A stretch of DNA of 64,000 nucleotides, taken from Amycolatopsis jejuensis (GTDB taxonomy: Bacteria; Actinomycetota; Actinomycetes; Mycobacteriales; Pseudonocardiaceae). The notes beneath the pieces are model-generated. The model made no database searches and had not been told where the DNA came from. It saw only the letters and a list, made by a program, of their open reading frames with translations. A program made the position numbers and the translations under genes. This document shows positions 44,847 through 53,335 of the stretch, piece by piece. How positions within the stretch are numbered: position 1 is the stretch's first letter; each line of letters starts with the position of its first letter. Where the stretch lies: contig NZ_JNYZ01000009.1 in assembly GCF_000717335.1 (NCBI RefSeq), forward strand, positions 124,001 through 188,000. Reading direction: 5' to 3'.

Positions 44847-44856
44847 TTCCCCCAAA

Positions 44857-45879
44857 TCAGGCGCCGGTCTTGATCCGGCGCAGTGCTTCGTCGATGTCGG
44901 CGGACGACAGGTCTCGGTGGGTGACGAACCGGACCTTGCCCGCCATCGGCACGGCCAGGATGCCGAGTGAGCCCAGCCAGTGCAGGGCGGTCGGGATGTC
45001 CGGGACGCCGGCGAGCACGATGTTGGTGTCCGGCGCCGAGACGTCCCAGCCGTGCTCGGCGAGCCCGCCGGCCAGGCGTTTCGCGAACTCGTGCGATTCG
45101 GCGAGCTCGTCCACGCGGCCGAGCGCGACGAGGCAGGCGGCCGCGAGCACGCCGCCCTGCCGCACCCCGCCGCCGAGCATCTGCCGCATCCGGCGAGCCC
45201 GCTCGACGAACTCCACACTGCCCGCGACGACCGAGCCGACCGGCGCGCCGAGGCCTTTGCTGAAGCACGCCGACACGCTATCGACGCCGACCGTGAGCGC
45301 GGCGGGCGGTACCTGCAGTGCGACCGCCGCGTGCCAGATCCGCGCGCCGTCGAGGTGCACGGTGAGCCCGGCCTGCTTCGCGACCGACAGCAGCTGCGCG
45401 TGCTCGTCGGGCGGCGTGACTGCTCCGCCCGCCGCATTGTGCGTGTTCTCCAGGCACAACAACGTGGTGCGCAGCGAGTAGTACGGGCCGCTGGTGCCGG
45501 TTGCGGCGGCCAGCGTTTCCGGCGTGCAGCGCCCTGGACCTGCGTCGTGGTCGAGGATGTCCGGCATCCCGCCGGCCAGCCACGCGGCCGAACCGAGCTC
45601 GTTGTTGAGCACGTGGGCACCGCGCATGGCGAGGAAGCGGTCGCCGCGCTGCAGGTGCACGCTGAGCGCGATCAGGTTCGCCATCGTGCCGCTCGGCGTC
45701 CACAGCGCGGCCGGCATGCCCAGTACCTGCGCGGCCCGGCGTTCCAGCTCGGCGATCGTGGGGTCGGTGCCGATGACGTTGTCGTCGACCTCGGCCTCGG
45801 CCATGGCCCGCCGCATGACCGCGTCCGGACGGGTGACGGTGTCGGAGCGGAAGTCGATCTGCGGTCCAGTCCTGGTCAC
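44857..45879 (-). CDS. ltaE: Low-specificity threonine aldolase
   Basis: A 340-aa PLP enzyme of the beta-eliminating lyase/threonine aldolase family that cleaves threonine (or allo-threonine and related beta-hydroxy amino acids) to glycine and an aldehyde. Conserved segments are [37 protein letters not shown] and [13 protein letters not shown]; the PLP lysine is in [13 protein letters not shown] (K208). The start is GTG at 45879. Upstream of the HAD phosphatase gene. Confidence 0.92.
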   Translation of the reverse strand: MTRTGPQIDFRSDTVTRPDAVMRRAMAEAEVDDNVIGTDPTIAELERRAAQVLGMPAALWTPSGTMANLIALSVHLQRGDRFLAMRGAHVLNNELGSAAWLAGGMPDILDHDAGPGRCTPETLAAATGTSGPYYSLRTTLLCLENTHNAAGGAVTPPDEHAQLLSVAKQAGLTVHLDGARIWHAAVALQVPPAALTVGVDSVSACFSKGLGAPVGSVVAGSVEFVERARRMRQMLGGGVRQGGVLAAACLVALGRVDELAESHEFAKRLAGGLAEHGWDVSAPDTNIVLAGVPDIPTALHWLGSLGILAVPMAGKVRFVTHRDLSSADIDEALRRIKTGA

Positions 45880-46007
45880 GGTCCGATCACATCACACTGG
45901 TACCCGCCGCATCAATGCGGCGGGGGGTGGAACGGATCCGGGGACTCGTGCAACCGTGGACGCCCCCGGATCCGTCCCCCGAGCGGACATGGCCAGAGCG
46001 GAGCTGT

Positions 46008-46517
46008 GTGGACCAGCGCGACGAACAGGAGTTCGCGGAGTACTTCGCCGCGAAGCGGGACGCCGTGCGCCGGACTGCGTACCTCCTCTGCGGCGATTGG
46101 CACAAGGCCGACGACCTGGCCCAGACGGCGTTCGTCGCACTGCACCGGAGGTGGAAGAAGATCAGAGACCGCGCGGCGACCGACGCGTACGTGCGCAAGA
46201 CGCTGGTGCGTGCGGTGATCGACGAGTCCCGCCGGCCGTGGCGGCGCGAGCGGCAGACCGAGGTGCTGCCGGAACCCGTAGCCGACGGACCCGGGCTCGC
46301 CGACCGCGTCGCGACCCGCGAAGACCTGCTCGCGGCGTTGAAGGAGGTACCGCCCAAGCAGCGGGCGGTGCTGGTGCTGCGGTTCTTCGACGGGCTGGAC
46401 GTCGGCGCCGCGGCGCAGGTGCTGAACTGCAGCGAGGGGAACGTGAAGAGCCAGACGGCGCGCGGGCTCGCGAACCTGCGTCAGGTGCTGAACCGGGAGG
46501 TGGAGACCAATGGATGA
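46008..46517 (+). CDS. SigE-family (ECF) RNA polymerase sigma factor
   Basis: A 169-aa ECF sigma factor. Region 2 (about residues 5-75) has EFAEYFAAKRDAVRRTAYLL, split, and KADDLAQTAFVALHRRW. Region 4 (about 105-160) has VPPKQRAVLVLRFFDGLDVG and NCSEGNVKSQTARGLA. The GTG at 46008 follows GGAG and matches the family N-terminus; an earlier start would add about 31 unconserved residues. It is followed at once by a membrane protein gene overlapping it by 8 nt, a likely anti-sigma-type partner. Confidence 0.9.
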   Translation: MDQRDEQEFAEYFAAKRDAVRRTAYLLCGDWHKADDLAQTAFVALHRRWKKIRDRAATDAYVRKTLVRAVIDESRRPWRRERQTEVLPEPVADGPGLADRVATREDLLAALKEVPPKQRAVLVLRFFDGLDVGAAAQVLNCSEGNVKSQTARGLANLRQVLNREVETNG

Positions 46518-47199
46518 GCGCGAGGCCGAGACGTTGTTCTCCGGCGCGCCCGGCGAGGTGCCGCCCGCGACCTTCTCGGTGGACGACGTCGTCCGCCGCT
46601 CGAAGCGCGAGACGCTGCGGCGGCGCAACCGGGTCACCGCGGGCGCCGCGGCGGTGCTCGTGCTGGCCGGGTTCGGCGTCTGGGGGATTGTGGGCCTCTC
46701 GGGGGAAAAGTCCGATTCCATGGCGAATTCCGCCGCGGCACCCGCGCAACCCGGTGCATCAGCCGGACGTCCTCTGGGTACTGATGGGGAGAACTTCCCG
46801 GCTCAGCCGTCTCGGCAGGGAGACAGCGGGGACGGGAGGACCGGCCCCCGGGCCGAAGGCACCTCCGGGTGCGGACAGGTGGACTGGGAGCTCGCCACCG
46901 CCCTCGCTGGCGAGCTCCCAGGCCACTTGACCGCGGCGCAGGCGTCCCCGGGCAGCGTTTGCGCGCCAGGGGCGCGCGGCGCCGGGTTCCCGCTTCCGGA
47001 CGGCATGATCGGCGCGGCCGTGTTCCCGCGGGGTGCCGTCGCCGTTCCCGCCCAGCCCGCCGGGGCAGTCACGGTGCGTCGCGAAACCGGTACCGGGGGG
47101 ACTCTCGTACTGGTCAGCGTGCCCGGAACCACCGGGCACCCGGCACCGTATGCAACCGACCTGGACCGCTTCGCGGCCACCCTCGCCCCCCGGTTCTGA
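46510..47199 (+). CDS. Single-pass membrane protein, likely partner of the sigma factor
   Basis: A 229-aa protein. The N-terminal cytoplasmic part (~45 residues: DDVVRRSKRETLRRRNRV) is followed by one membrane helix (about 44-65: AGAAAVLVLAGFGVWGIVG). A Gly/Pro-rich linker and an extracellular domain with two Cys (SGCGQVDWEL, SVCAPG) follow. The layout fits an anti-sigma or signalling membrane partner, but no known zinc-binding anti-sigma motif is visible. The ATG overlaps the sigma-factor stop, so production is coupled. Confidence 0.8.
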   Translation: MDEREAETLFSGAPGEVPPATFSVDDVVRRSKRETLRRRNRVTAGAAAVLVLAGFGVWGIVGLSGEKSDSMANSAAAPAQPGASAGRPLGTDGENFPAQPSRQGDSGDGRTGPRAEGTSGCGQVDWELATALAGELPGHLTAAQASPGSVCAPGARGAGFPLPDGMIGAAVFPRGAVAVPAQPAGAVTVRRETGTGGTLVLVSVPGTTGHPAPYATDLDRFAATLAPRF

Positions 47200-47235
47200 C
47201 GGACGGCCCACGGGGTGGCTGGCACAATTCGGCCC

Positions 47236-47838
47236 ATGACGGCAGCAGCCACGACCCCGAAGGGTGAGCGACGACGGGCGGCGCTCGTCGAAGCCGCCGC
47301 CGAGCTGCTGGCCTCGGGCGGTTTCGACGCGGTGCGGCACCGGGCCGTCGCCGAACGGGCCGGTCTGCCGCTTGCGTCCACCACGTATTACTTCGACTCG
47401 CTGGAAGACCTGGTCACCGCGGCGGTCGAACACCACGGACGAGTGGAGTTCGTCAACGGCCGCCGCAGGCTGGAGGAGCTGGCGACGCGCAACCGGGGCG
47501 TGCAGGCGACCGTGGATTTGGTGCTGGACCTGCTGCTGGGCCCGCCGAGCGGCGACCCGGAAGCCGACGCCGAGGCTGTCCTGCTGCGGTACGAACGCCT
47601 GGTCGCGACGGGTCGGCGGCCGTATCTGCGCCCGCTGATGCGGACGTTGTCACAGCAGCTCGACGAGCTGCTCACGGAGATCTTCGCGCGTTCCGGGACG
47701 CCGGTGACGAAGGACGAGCTGGAGCGGCTGGTCGCGCTGGTCGACGGTGCGGTGGTGAACGCGCTGATCGCGGTGGACCCGGCTCCGCGCGCGGCCGCGG
47801 CGCGGATGCTGCAGACCGCACTCGGGTCCGTCCAATAA
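47236..47838 (+). CDS. TetR-family transcriptional regulator
   Basis: A 200-aa repressor-like protein. The helix-turn-helix occupies about residues 12-55 (RRAALVEAAAELLASGGFDAVRHRAVAERAG, split) with PLASTTYYFDSLEDLV. The C-terminal ligand and dimerisation domain is helical. The ATG at 47236 is used; CACAAT lies 7 nt upstream, a possible leaderless -10. It may act on a neighbour such as the lactonase/KDPG aldolase pair, but no operator is obvious. Confidence 0.9.
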   Translation: MTAAATTPKGERRRAALVEAAAELLASGGFDAVRHRAVAERAGLPLASTTYYFDSLEDLVTAAVEHHGRVEFVNGRRRLEELATRNRGVQATVDLVLDLLLGPPSGDPEADAEAVLLRYERLVATGRRPYLRPLMRTLSQQLDELLTEIFARSGTPVTKDELERLVALVDGAVVNALIAVDPAPRAAAARMLQTALGSVQ

Positions 47839-47841
47839 GGA

Positions 47842-48825
47842 CTAGCGGAGCGGGAGTACGCAGGTCGGCGAGCCCGCCGGGAAGCTTTGTACCTTCGCAT
47901 TTCCCAGTTCTGCCAAGGGAAACGCCGAGATCGTGTCGTCGCGCATGGCGGCGACGTAGCAGATTCCGTCCACCACGGCGAAATGCCATGGGTAGGTGCC
48001 GCACGGCTGGTCGGCCGTCGCCTGCAGCGGAGAGCCGGTGAAGGACGTCACACAATCCGGGCCGCGGTTCGACAGGTAGACGCCGGATTCCCGCACTTCC
48101 AGGTGCGCCACCAGAGATTCGCCACCGGCTGCCGTCGCGGACGTCGTCGCGACCAGCTCGAACGCGCCCGGTGACGTCTCGCGCATCGTGATCAGCTCGC
48201 CGGACAGCTCCCCCACCACGTACGCCGCCGACTTGCCACGTACGAGCTGCCGCGGTCCGGTGCCCGGGGACAGCGCCGTGACGGCCAATGGCGTCAGTTT
48301 CCCGTCCGGGGACAGCGTGTAGCTGCGGATTTCGTCGGTACCCAGGTCGACGGCGCTCACCACCGAGCTGTCCGCCGACGACATTGCCATGTGCACGTGC
48401 GGGCTGTCCTGGCGAGCGGGTCGCGGGCCGCTCCCCTGGTGCTGCACCAGGTCCGTCTGCCCGTCGATCCGGCCGTCCGCGCGCAGGGCGAACACCGCGA
48501 GACTGCCGCCGGAGTAGTTGCCGCACAACAGGAATCGGCCGTTCGGGGGCACCGAGAGGTGGCACGGGTCAGCGCCGCCGGAGTCCACCACGTCCAGTGC
48601 GGTGAGGCCGTCGGCGACCGAAATGGACGTGATCTCGCCGTGGCTCGTTTCGTTGGCCGCGTACACCATCGGCAAGCTGGGGTGCTGGACCAGCCAGGTC
48701 GGCGAGACCATCGGCAACGTCGAGTCGAACGTGAGCTCGGTCCCGGTCCGCCGGAAAACCGAGATCCCGGTGCCGTTTCCGCCGGTTTCGGCAGTACGGC
48801 AGCCGACGAGCACAACGTCGCTCAA
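47842..48825 (-). CDS. Lactonase-family beta-propeller protein
   Basis: A 327-aa seven-bladed beta-propeller of the 6-phosphogluconolactonase/YbhE type (PF10282). Repeated blade motifs are HPSLPMVYAANE, PNGRFLLCGNYSGG, and DSPHVHMAMSSAD with conserved His residues. The start is a TTG directly after the TAG stop of the KDPG aldolase gene (TAG-TTG), with GGGAGAG before it. Together with the aldolase it suggests a sugar-acid breakdown step, similar to the Entner-Doudoroff route. Lacks a signal peptide. Confidence 0.88.
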   Translation of the reverse strand: MSDVVLVGCRTAETGGNGTGISVFRRTGTELTFDSTLPMVSPTWLVQHPSLPMVYAANETSHGEITSISVADGLTALDVVDSGGADPCHLSVPPNGRFLLCGNYSGGSLAVFALRADGRIDGQTDLVQHQGSGPRPARQDSPHVHMAMSSADSSVVSAVDLGTDEIRSYTLSPDGKLTPLAVTALSPGTGPRQLVRGKSAAYVVGELSGELITMRETSPGAFELVATTSATAAGGESLVAHLEVRESGVYLSNRGPDCVTSFTGSPLQATADQPCGTYPWHFAVVDGICYVAAMRDDTISAFPLAELGNAKVQSFPAGSPTCVLPLR

Positions 48826-49437
48826 CTAGCTCTCCCTCACCAGCGCGGCCACGCGGGCCCGGATGTCCTCGGTGGTTCCCCGGGTCAGCGCCGACCCGAT
48901 GCCGCAGGCGACGGCGCCCGCTTCGAGCCAGCGTGGCACGTCCTCGGGAGCGATTCCACCCGTCGGCACGAGCGGCGCCTGCGGAAGTGCCGCGCGGACT
49001 TCCTGCACCCACTGCGGTCCGAGCGCCGAAGCCGGGAAAACCTTTACCGCGTCAGCACCTTCCTCCATTGCGCGCACGATCTCGGTGACCGAACCGGTCC
49101 CCGGGAAAGCCGCGACGCCGTACCGATGAGCGGTACGCAACACCTCGGCGTGCAGCGACGGGGACACGAGAAACTCCGCACCGGCGCGGATTGCGGCGGT
49201 TGCGGACGACTCGTCGAGCACCGTGCCCGCGCCGATCGTGGCGTCCGGGTACGCGGCGGCGAGCTCCTCGATAGCGGCGAGCGCACCCGAGTTCGTGAGG
49301 GGGATCTCGACCGAGCGCAGCCCGGCGTCGAGCACCGCGCGGGCAGCAGTGACGGCTGAGACGGCATCCGCCGTCCGTACGATTCCGACGACGCCCTGCC
49401 GTACCGCTGCACGCGTGATATCCCACCGGTAGCCCAT
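48826..49437 (-). CDS. eda: KDPG / 4-hydroxy-2-oxoglutarate aldolase
   Basis: A 203-aa class I aldolase that splits 2-keto-3-deoxy-6-phosphogluconate (or the galactonate analogue) into pyruvate and glyceraldehyde-3-P. The catalytic Glu is in VEIPLT (E44), the GAGTVLD loop near 69 is typical, and the Schiff-base lysine is in AVKVFPAS (K132). The ATG at 49437 begins the family N-terminus. Immediately followed by the lactonase gene; the two probably form one transcript. Confidence 0.92.
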   Translation of the reverse strand: MGYRWDITRAAVRQGVVGIVRTADAVSAVTAARAVLDAGLRSVEIPLTNSGALAAIEELAAAYPDATIGAGTVLDESSATAAIRAGAEFLVSPSLHAEVLRTAHRYGVAAFPGTGSVTEIVRAMEEGADAVKVFPASALGPQWVQEVRAALPQAPLVPTGGIAPEDVPRWLEAGAVACGIGSALTRGTTEDIRARVAALVRES

Positions 49438-49502
49438 GCCGGGGAGGCTAGCAGCGGCTCTGACCTGCGGGGGCCCGCGCGACGACCAGGTATCGTGTCC
49501 GC

Positions 49503-50930
49503 GTGACGCTCAAGCCCAGCATCCCCAACGTGCTCGCCGCCCGCTACGCCTCTCCCGAACTGGTGGCGCTCTGGTCGCCCGAACGCAAGGTGGTGCTCGA
49601 GCGGCGGCTGTGGCTTGCCGTGCTGCGGGCGCAGGCCGAGTTGGGCGTCGAGGTGCCCGACGGCGTGGTCGACGATTACGAGCGCGTGATCGAACAGGTC
49701 GACCTGGAATCGATTGCCGCCCGCGAGCGCGTCACGCGGCACGACGTCAAGGCCCGGATCGAGGAGTTCAACGCGCTCGCCGGGCACGAGCACGTGCACA
49801 AGGGTATGACGTCGCGGGACCTCACCGAGAACGTCGAACAACTGCAGCAGCTGCGTTCGCTCGAGCTGGTCCGCAGCCGAGTCGCCGCCGTGCTGTCCCG
49901 GCTGGCCGCGCTCGCCGTCGAGCACTCCGACCTGGTGATGGCCGGGCGTTCGCACAACGTCGCCGCGCAGGCGACCACCCTCGGCAAGCGGTTCGCCACG
50001 GCGGCCGACGAGCTGCTGGTCGCCTTCGCGCGGCTGGACAACCTCATCGAGCGGTACCCGTTGCGCGGTATCAAGGGCCCGGTCGGCACCGCACAGGACA
50101 TGCTCGACCTGCTCGGCGACGAGTCCACTTTGGACGATCTGGAGTCCCGCATCGCCGAGCACCTCGGGTTCGGCAGCCGGTTCGTGAGCGTCGGCCAGGT
50201 GTACCCGCGGTCGCTCGACTTCGACGTGCTGTCCACTGTGGTCCAGCTGGCCGCGGCGCCGTCCAGCCTGGCCAAGACGATCCGGCTGATGGCCGGGCAC
50301 GAGCTCGTCACCGAGGGCTTCAAACCCGGTCAGGTCGGCTCGTCGGCCATGCCGCACAAGATGAACACCCGGTCCTGCGAACGTGTCAACGGCCTCGCCG
50401 TGGTGCTGCGCGGGTACCTGTCGATGATCGGCGAGCTGGCCGGTGACCAGTGGAACGAGGGCGACGTCTCGGATTCCGTGGTGCGCCGGGTCGCGCTGCC
50501 GGACGCGTTCTTCGCGCTCGACGGCCTGCTGGAGACGTTCCTCACGGTGCTCGGCGAATTCGGCGCGTTCCCGGCCGTGGTCGAGCGTGAGCTTGATCGC
50601 TATCTCCCGTTCCTCGCGACCACGAAGGTGCTGATGGCGTCGGTGCGCCGTGGCGTCGGACGTGAAACCGCTCACGAGGCGATCAAGGAGAACGCCGTCG
50701 GCGTCGCGCTGGCGATGCGCGAGCGCGGGGCGGAGAACGACCTCCTCGACCGGCTCGCGGCCGACGAGCGGCTCCCCCTCGACCGCGCTGACCTCGACGA
50801 ACTCCTCGCCGACCGGATCTCGTTCACCGGCGTGGCCCCGCGTCAGGTCGAGGAGGTCGCGCGGCGCGTGGAGGACGTGCTCAAGCGGTTCCCGGACGCC
50901 GCAGGCTATTCGCCGCAGCCGATCCTGTGA
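49503..50930 (+). CDS. purB: Adenylosuccinate lyase
   Basis: A 475-aa tetrameric enzyme of the fumarase/aspartase family that acts twice in purine synthesis. It has the signature GSSAMPHKMN, the histidine loop MTSRDLTENV and AGRSHNVAAQ. The GTG at 49503 matches the family start and lies 6 nt after TATCGT, again a leaderless layout. The next gene begins 68 bp downstream within a perfect inverted repeat. Confidence 0.97.
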   Translation: MTLKPSIPNVLAARYASPELVALWSPERKVVLERRLWLAVLRAQAELGVEVPDGVVDDYERVIEQVDLESIAARERVTRHDVKARIEEFNALAGHEHVHKGMTSRDLTENVEQLQQLRSLELVRSRVAAVLSRLAALAVEHSDLVMAGRSHNVAAQATTLGKRFATAADELLVAFARLDNLIERYPLRGIKGPVGTAQDMLDLLGDESTLDDLESRIAEHLGFGSRFVSVGQVYPRSLDFDVLSTVVQLAAAPSSLAKTIRLMAGHELVTEGFKPGQVGSSAMPHKMNTRSCERVNGLAVVLRGYLSMIGELAGDQWNEGDVSDSVVRRVALPDAFFALDGLLETFLTVLGEFGAFPAVVERELDRYLPFLATTKVLMASVRRGVGRETAHEAIKENAVGVALAMRERGAENDLLDRLAADERLPLDRADLDELLADRISFTGVAPRQVEEVARRVEDVLKRFPDAAGYSPQPIL

Positions 50931-50970
50931 TCGTCCGCACGACGCCCACGTACTGAGACGGTATTACTCG

Positions 50971-51000
50971 ATCGGGCGAACTCCCTAACGTTCGCCCGAT
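50971..51000. promoter_or_regulatory. Perfect inverted repeat overlapping the promoter and start of the ABC operon
   Basis: ATCGGGCGAAC (50971-50981) and GTTCGCCCGAT (50990-51000) are exact reverse complements around an 8-nt spacer. The right arm covers part of the TAACGT -10 (50986-50991) and the first bases of the ATG at 50999. It is well placed as an operator for the importer operon. It could also act as a purB terminator. Confidence 0.65.
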
Positions 51001-51799
51001 GAGAAAGATCCTCAGTGCCGTGCTCGCTGTCACCGCCACCGCGGGACTCGTCGCATGCGGTTCGCCGGACGCGTCCGGGCAGACGTTGCGCGTCGGCACC
51101 CTCGCCGACGCGCCGCCGAGCATTTACCTCGAAAACGGCCAGTTCACCGGCTATGACAACGAACTGCTGCGCGACATCGCCAAACGCGAGGGCCTGCAGG
51201 TCGAATTCGTCGGTACCGAATTCTCCGGTCTGCTCGCGAAGGTCGCCGGTGGTCAGCTCGACATCGGCAGTTCGACGATTTCCGCGACCAGCGCGCGGAA
51301 GAAGAACGTCGCTTTCACGAACGGGTACGACACCAGCTACACCACGATCGTCAGCAAGAAGGGGGCCGCGCTGCCCGGTCCGGAATCCGTCGCGGGCAAG
51401 CGGCTCGGCGTGGTGCAGGGGTCGGTGCAGGACGAGTTCGCGGGCAAGCTCGCCGGGGCCCAGGTCGTCCGGTTCCCCGACTACAACGCAGGTTTCGCGC
51501 AGCTGAAGACCGGTGCGCTCGACGGCTGGGTGGTGCCGAAGGACATCGGCCAGAAGTACTTCGACCAGAATCCGGCGGTTCCGCTCGAGTTCGGGTACAC
51601 CGTGGCGGACCGGGACACGCCGTCGGCCTACGCGGTCGCGAAGTCGAACCCGGAGCTGCTGAAGAAGCTCAACGACGGACTGGCCAAGGCGATTGCCGAC
51701 GGTACCGCGGCCCGGCTGCACGCGCAGTTCTTCAAGCAGGCGCCGATCGCGAAGGAGCTCGAACCAGGTGGTCCAGGCCTTCCGGTGACGAACGCGTGA
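50999..51799 (+). CDS. Amino-acid ABC importer binding lipoprotein 1
   Basis: A 266-aa solute-binding lipoprotein. The signal has a lipobox LVAC with Cys20. The mature fold is family 3 (amino-acid type): LRVGTLADAPPSIYLENGQ, then GLQVEFVGTEFSGLLAKVAG, split, and LDIGSSTISATSARKKNVAF. Very similar to the next gene's product, so the two arose by tandem duplication. TAACGT-N7-ATG suggests leaderless translation. Exposed on the outer face of the membrane. Confidence 0.92.
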   Translation: MRKILSAVLAVTATAGLVACGSPDASGQTLRVGTLADAPPSIYLENGQFTGYDNELLRDIAKREGLQVEFVGTEFSGLLAKVAGGQLDIGSSTISATSARKKNVAFTNGYDTSYTTIVSKKGAALPGPESVAGKRLGVVQGSVQDEFAGKLAGAQVVRFPDYNAGFAQLKTGALDGWVVPKDIGQKYFDQNPAVPLEFGYTVADRDTPSAYAVAKSNPELLKKLNDGLAKAIADGTAARLHAQFFKQAPIAKELEPGGPGLPVTNA

Positions 51800-51819
51800 A
51801 GAACGGGCAGACTGAGCGC

Positions 51820-52581
51820 ATGAAGAAGTTGATCGTCACCGCAGTCGCAGCTCTCCTCGCCACCGGGCTCACCGCTTGCGGTGGCGGCGGGGAGCAGACC
51901 CTGCGCGTGGGCACCCTGAGCGATTCGCGGCCCAACGCGTACCAGGAGAACGGCGAATTCACCGGCTTTGACAACGCGCTGCTGAAGGATATCGCAGCGA
52001 AAGAGGGGCTGAAGCTGGAATTCGTATCCACCGACTTCTCGGCGCTGCTCGGGCAGGTCGCCAGCGGCCGGTTCGACATCGGCAGCTCGGCGATCGCGCA
52101 GACCGACGAGCGCAAGAAGACGGTGGCCTTCAGCGACCCGTACAACTATCAGTCGCTCGGCATCGAGGCGAAGGAGTCGGCGGGGATCACCGACGAGAAC
52201 TCCTTGGCGGGCAAGCGGATCGGCGTGGTGCAGGGGACGGTGTCGGATACCTGGCTCGCGGCGAACGCCCCGGCCGCGGAGGCCGTGCGGTTCCCGAACG
52301 ACGCGGCGGTGCTGAGCGCGCTCAAGTCGTCGGCCATCGCCGGTGCGGTGTTCGACCAGGTCTCCGCGGAGGACTACGCGCAGAAGAATGCCGGGCTGAA
52401 GGTCACGAAGGCGATCACCACCAACATTCCGCACGGGTACGCGGTGAAGAAGGGCAACAGCGATTTGCTGGCCAAGCTGAACGACGGCATCAAGAAGGCC
52501 ATTGCCGACGGTACCTGGCAGAAGGTGCACCAGCAGTTCGAACCGGCCATTCCGGTCCCGGCGGATTTCACGAACAAGTAG
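51820..52581 (+). CDS. Amino-acid ABC importer binding lipoprotein 2
   Basis: A 253-aa solute-binding lipoprotein, Cys20 in LTAC, paralogous to the previous protein: TLRVGTLSDSRPNAYQENGEF versus TLRVGTLADAPPSIYLENGQF, among other shared stretches. The canonical ligand-site segment TDERKKTVAFSDPY is more regular than in copy 1. The start at 51820 (MKKLIV) is chosen because it opens the signal peptide. A GTG at 51796 that overlaps the upstream stop by 4 nt (GTGA) is an alternative. Confidence 0.9.
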   Translation: MKKLIVTAVAALLATGLTACGGGGEQTLRVGTLSDSRPNAYQENGEFTGFDNALLKDIAAKEGLKLEFVSTDFSALLGQVASGRFDIGSSAIAQTDERKKTVAFSDPYNYQSLGIEAKESAGITDENSLAGKRIGVVQGTVSDTWLAANAPAAEAVRFPNDAAVLSALKSSAIAGAVFDQVSAEDYAQKNAGLKVTKAITTNIPHGYAVKKGNSDLLAKLNDGIKKAIADGTWQKVHQQFEPAIPVPADFTNK

Positions 52582-52585
52582 CCCG

Positions 52586-53335
52586 ATGGACCAGTTCTTC
52601 GACACCTTCCTCAAGTGGGAGTACATCTGGCAGGTCTTTCCCGACCTGCTGAAGACCGGCCTGCTCAACACGTTGATCCTGGCCGTGTCGTCGGCGTTGA
52701 TCGGCACCGTGCTCGGCATGGTGGTCGCGGTGATGGGCCTGTCGGCGAAACGGTGGCTGCGCTGGCCGGCCCGGGTGTACACGGACATTTTCCGTGGCCT
52801 GCCCGCAATTCTCACCATTCTGGTGATCGGGCAGGGGGTCGGCACGCTCGCGCGCGGGCTCGTCGGCACGAATCCGTATCCGCTGGGGATCGCGGCGCTG
52901 AGCCTGATTGCCGCGGCGTACATCGGCGAGATTTTCCGGGCCGGGATCCAGAGTGTCGACAAAGGACAGCTGGAGGCGAGCCGCGCGCTCGGCATGAGCT
53001 ACGCCAAGGCGATGCTGCTGGTCGTGATCCCGCAGGGCGTGCGGCGAGTGTTGCCTGCATTGGTGAACCAGTTCATTGCGCTGGTGAAGGATTCCACGCT
53101 CGTGTACTTCCTCGGGTTCGTGACGGAGCAGCGCGAGCTGTTCCGGATCGGGCAGGACCTCGCGGCGAACACCGGTAACCTGTCGCCGCTGGTCGCGGCC
53201 GGAATGGTGTACCTGGTGATCACGATTCCGCTCACGCATCTGGTCAACTACATCGACCGGCGGCTGCAGACCGGCGGCAAGGTGCGGCCGGGAACCGGGC
53301 AGAGCAACGAAATGACGGCAGGAGTAGCGGGATGA
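52586..53335 (+). CDS. Amino-acid ABC transporter permease
   Basis: A 249-aa membrane subunit of a His/Glu/Gln-type importer. It has about five helices, and the cytoplasmic EAA loop is EASRALGMSYAKAMLLVVIPQ, cut in part, contacting the ATPase. Starts 4 bp after the second binding-protein gene. The C-terminal tail overlaps the ATPase start by 4 nt (ATGA). A single permease gene suggests a homodimeric channel. Confidence 0.95.
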   Translation: MDQFFDTFLKWEYIWQVFPDLLKTGLLNTLILAVSSALIGTVLGMVVAVMGLSAKRWLRWPARVYTDIFRGLPAILTILVIGQGVGTLARGLVGTNPYPLGIAALSLIAAAYIGEIFRAGIQSVDKGQLEASRALGMSYAKAMLLVVIPQGVRRVLPALVNQFIALVKDSTLVYFLGFVTEQRELFRIGQDLAANTGNLSPLVAAGMVYLVITIPLTHLVNYIDRRLQTGGKVRPGTGQSNEMTAGVAG

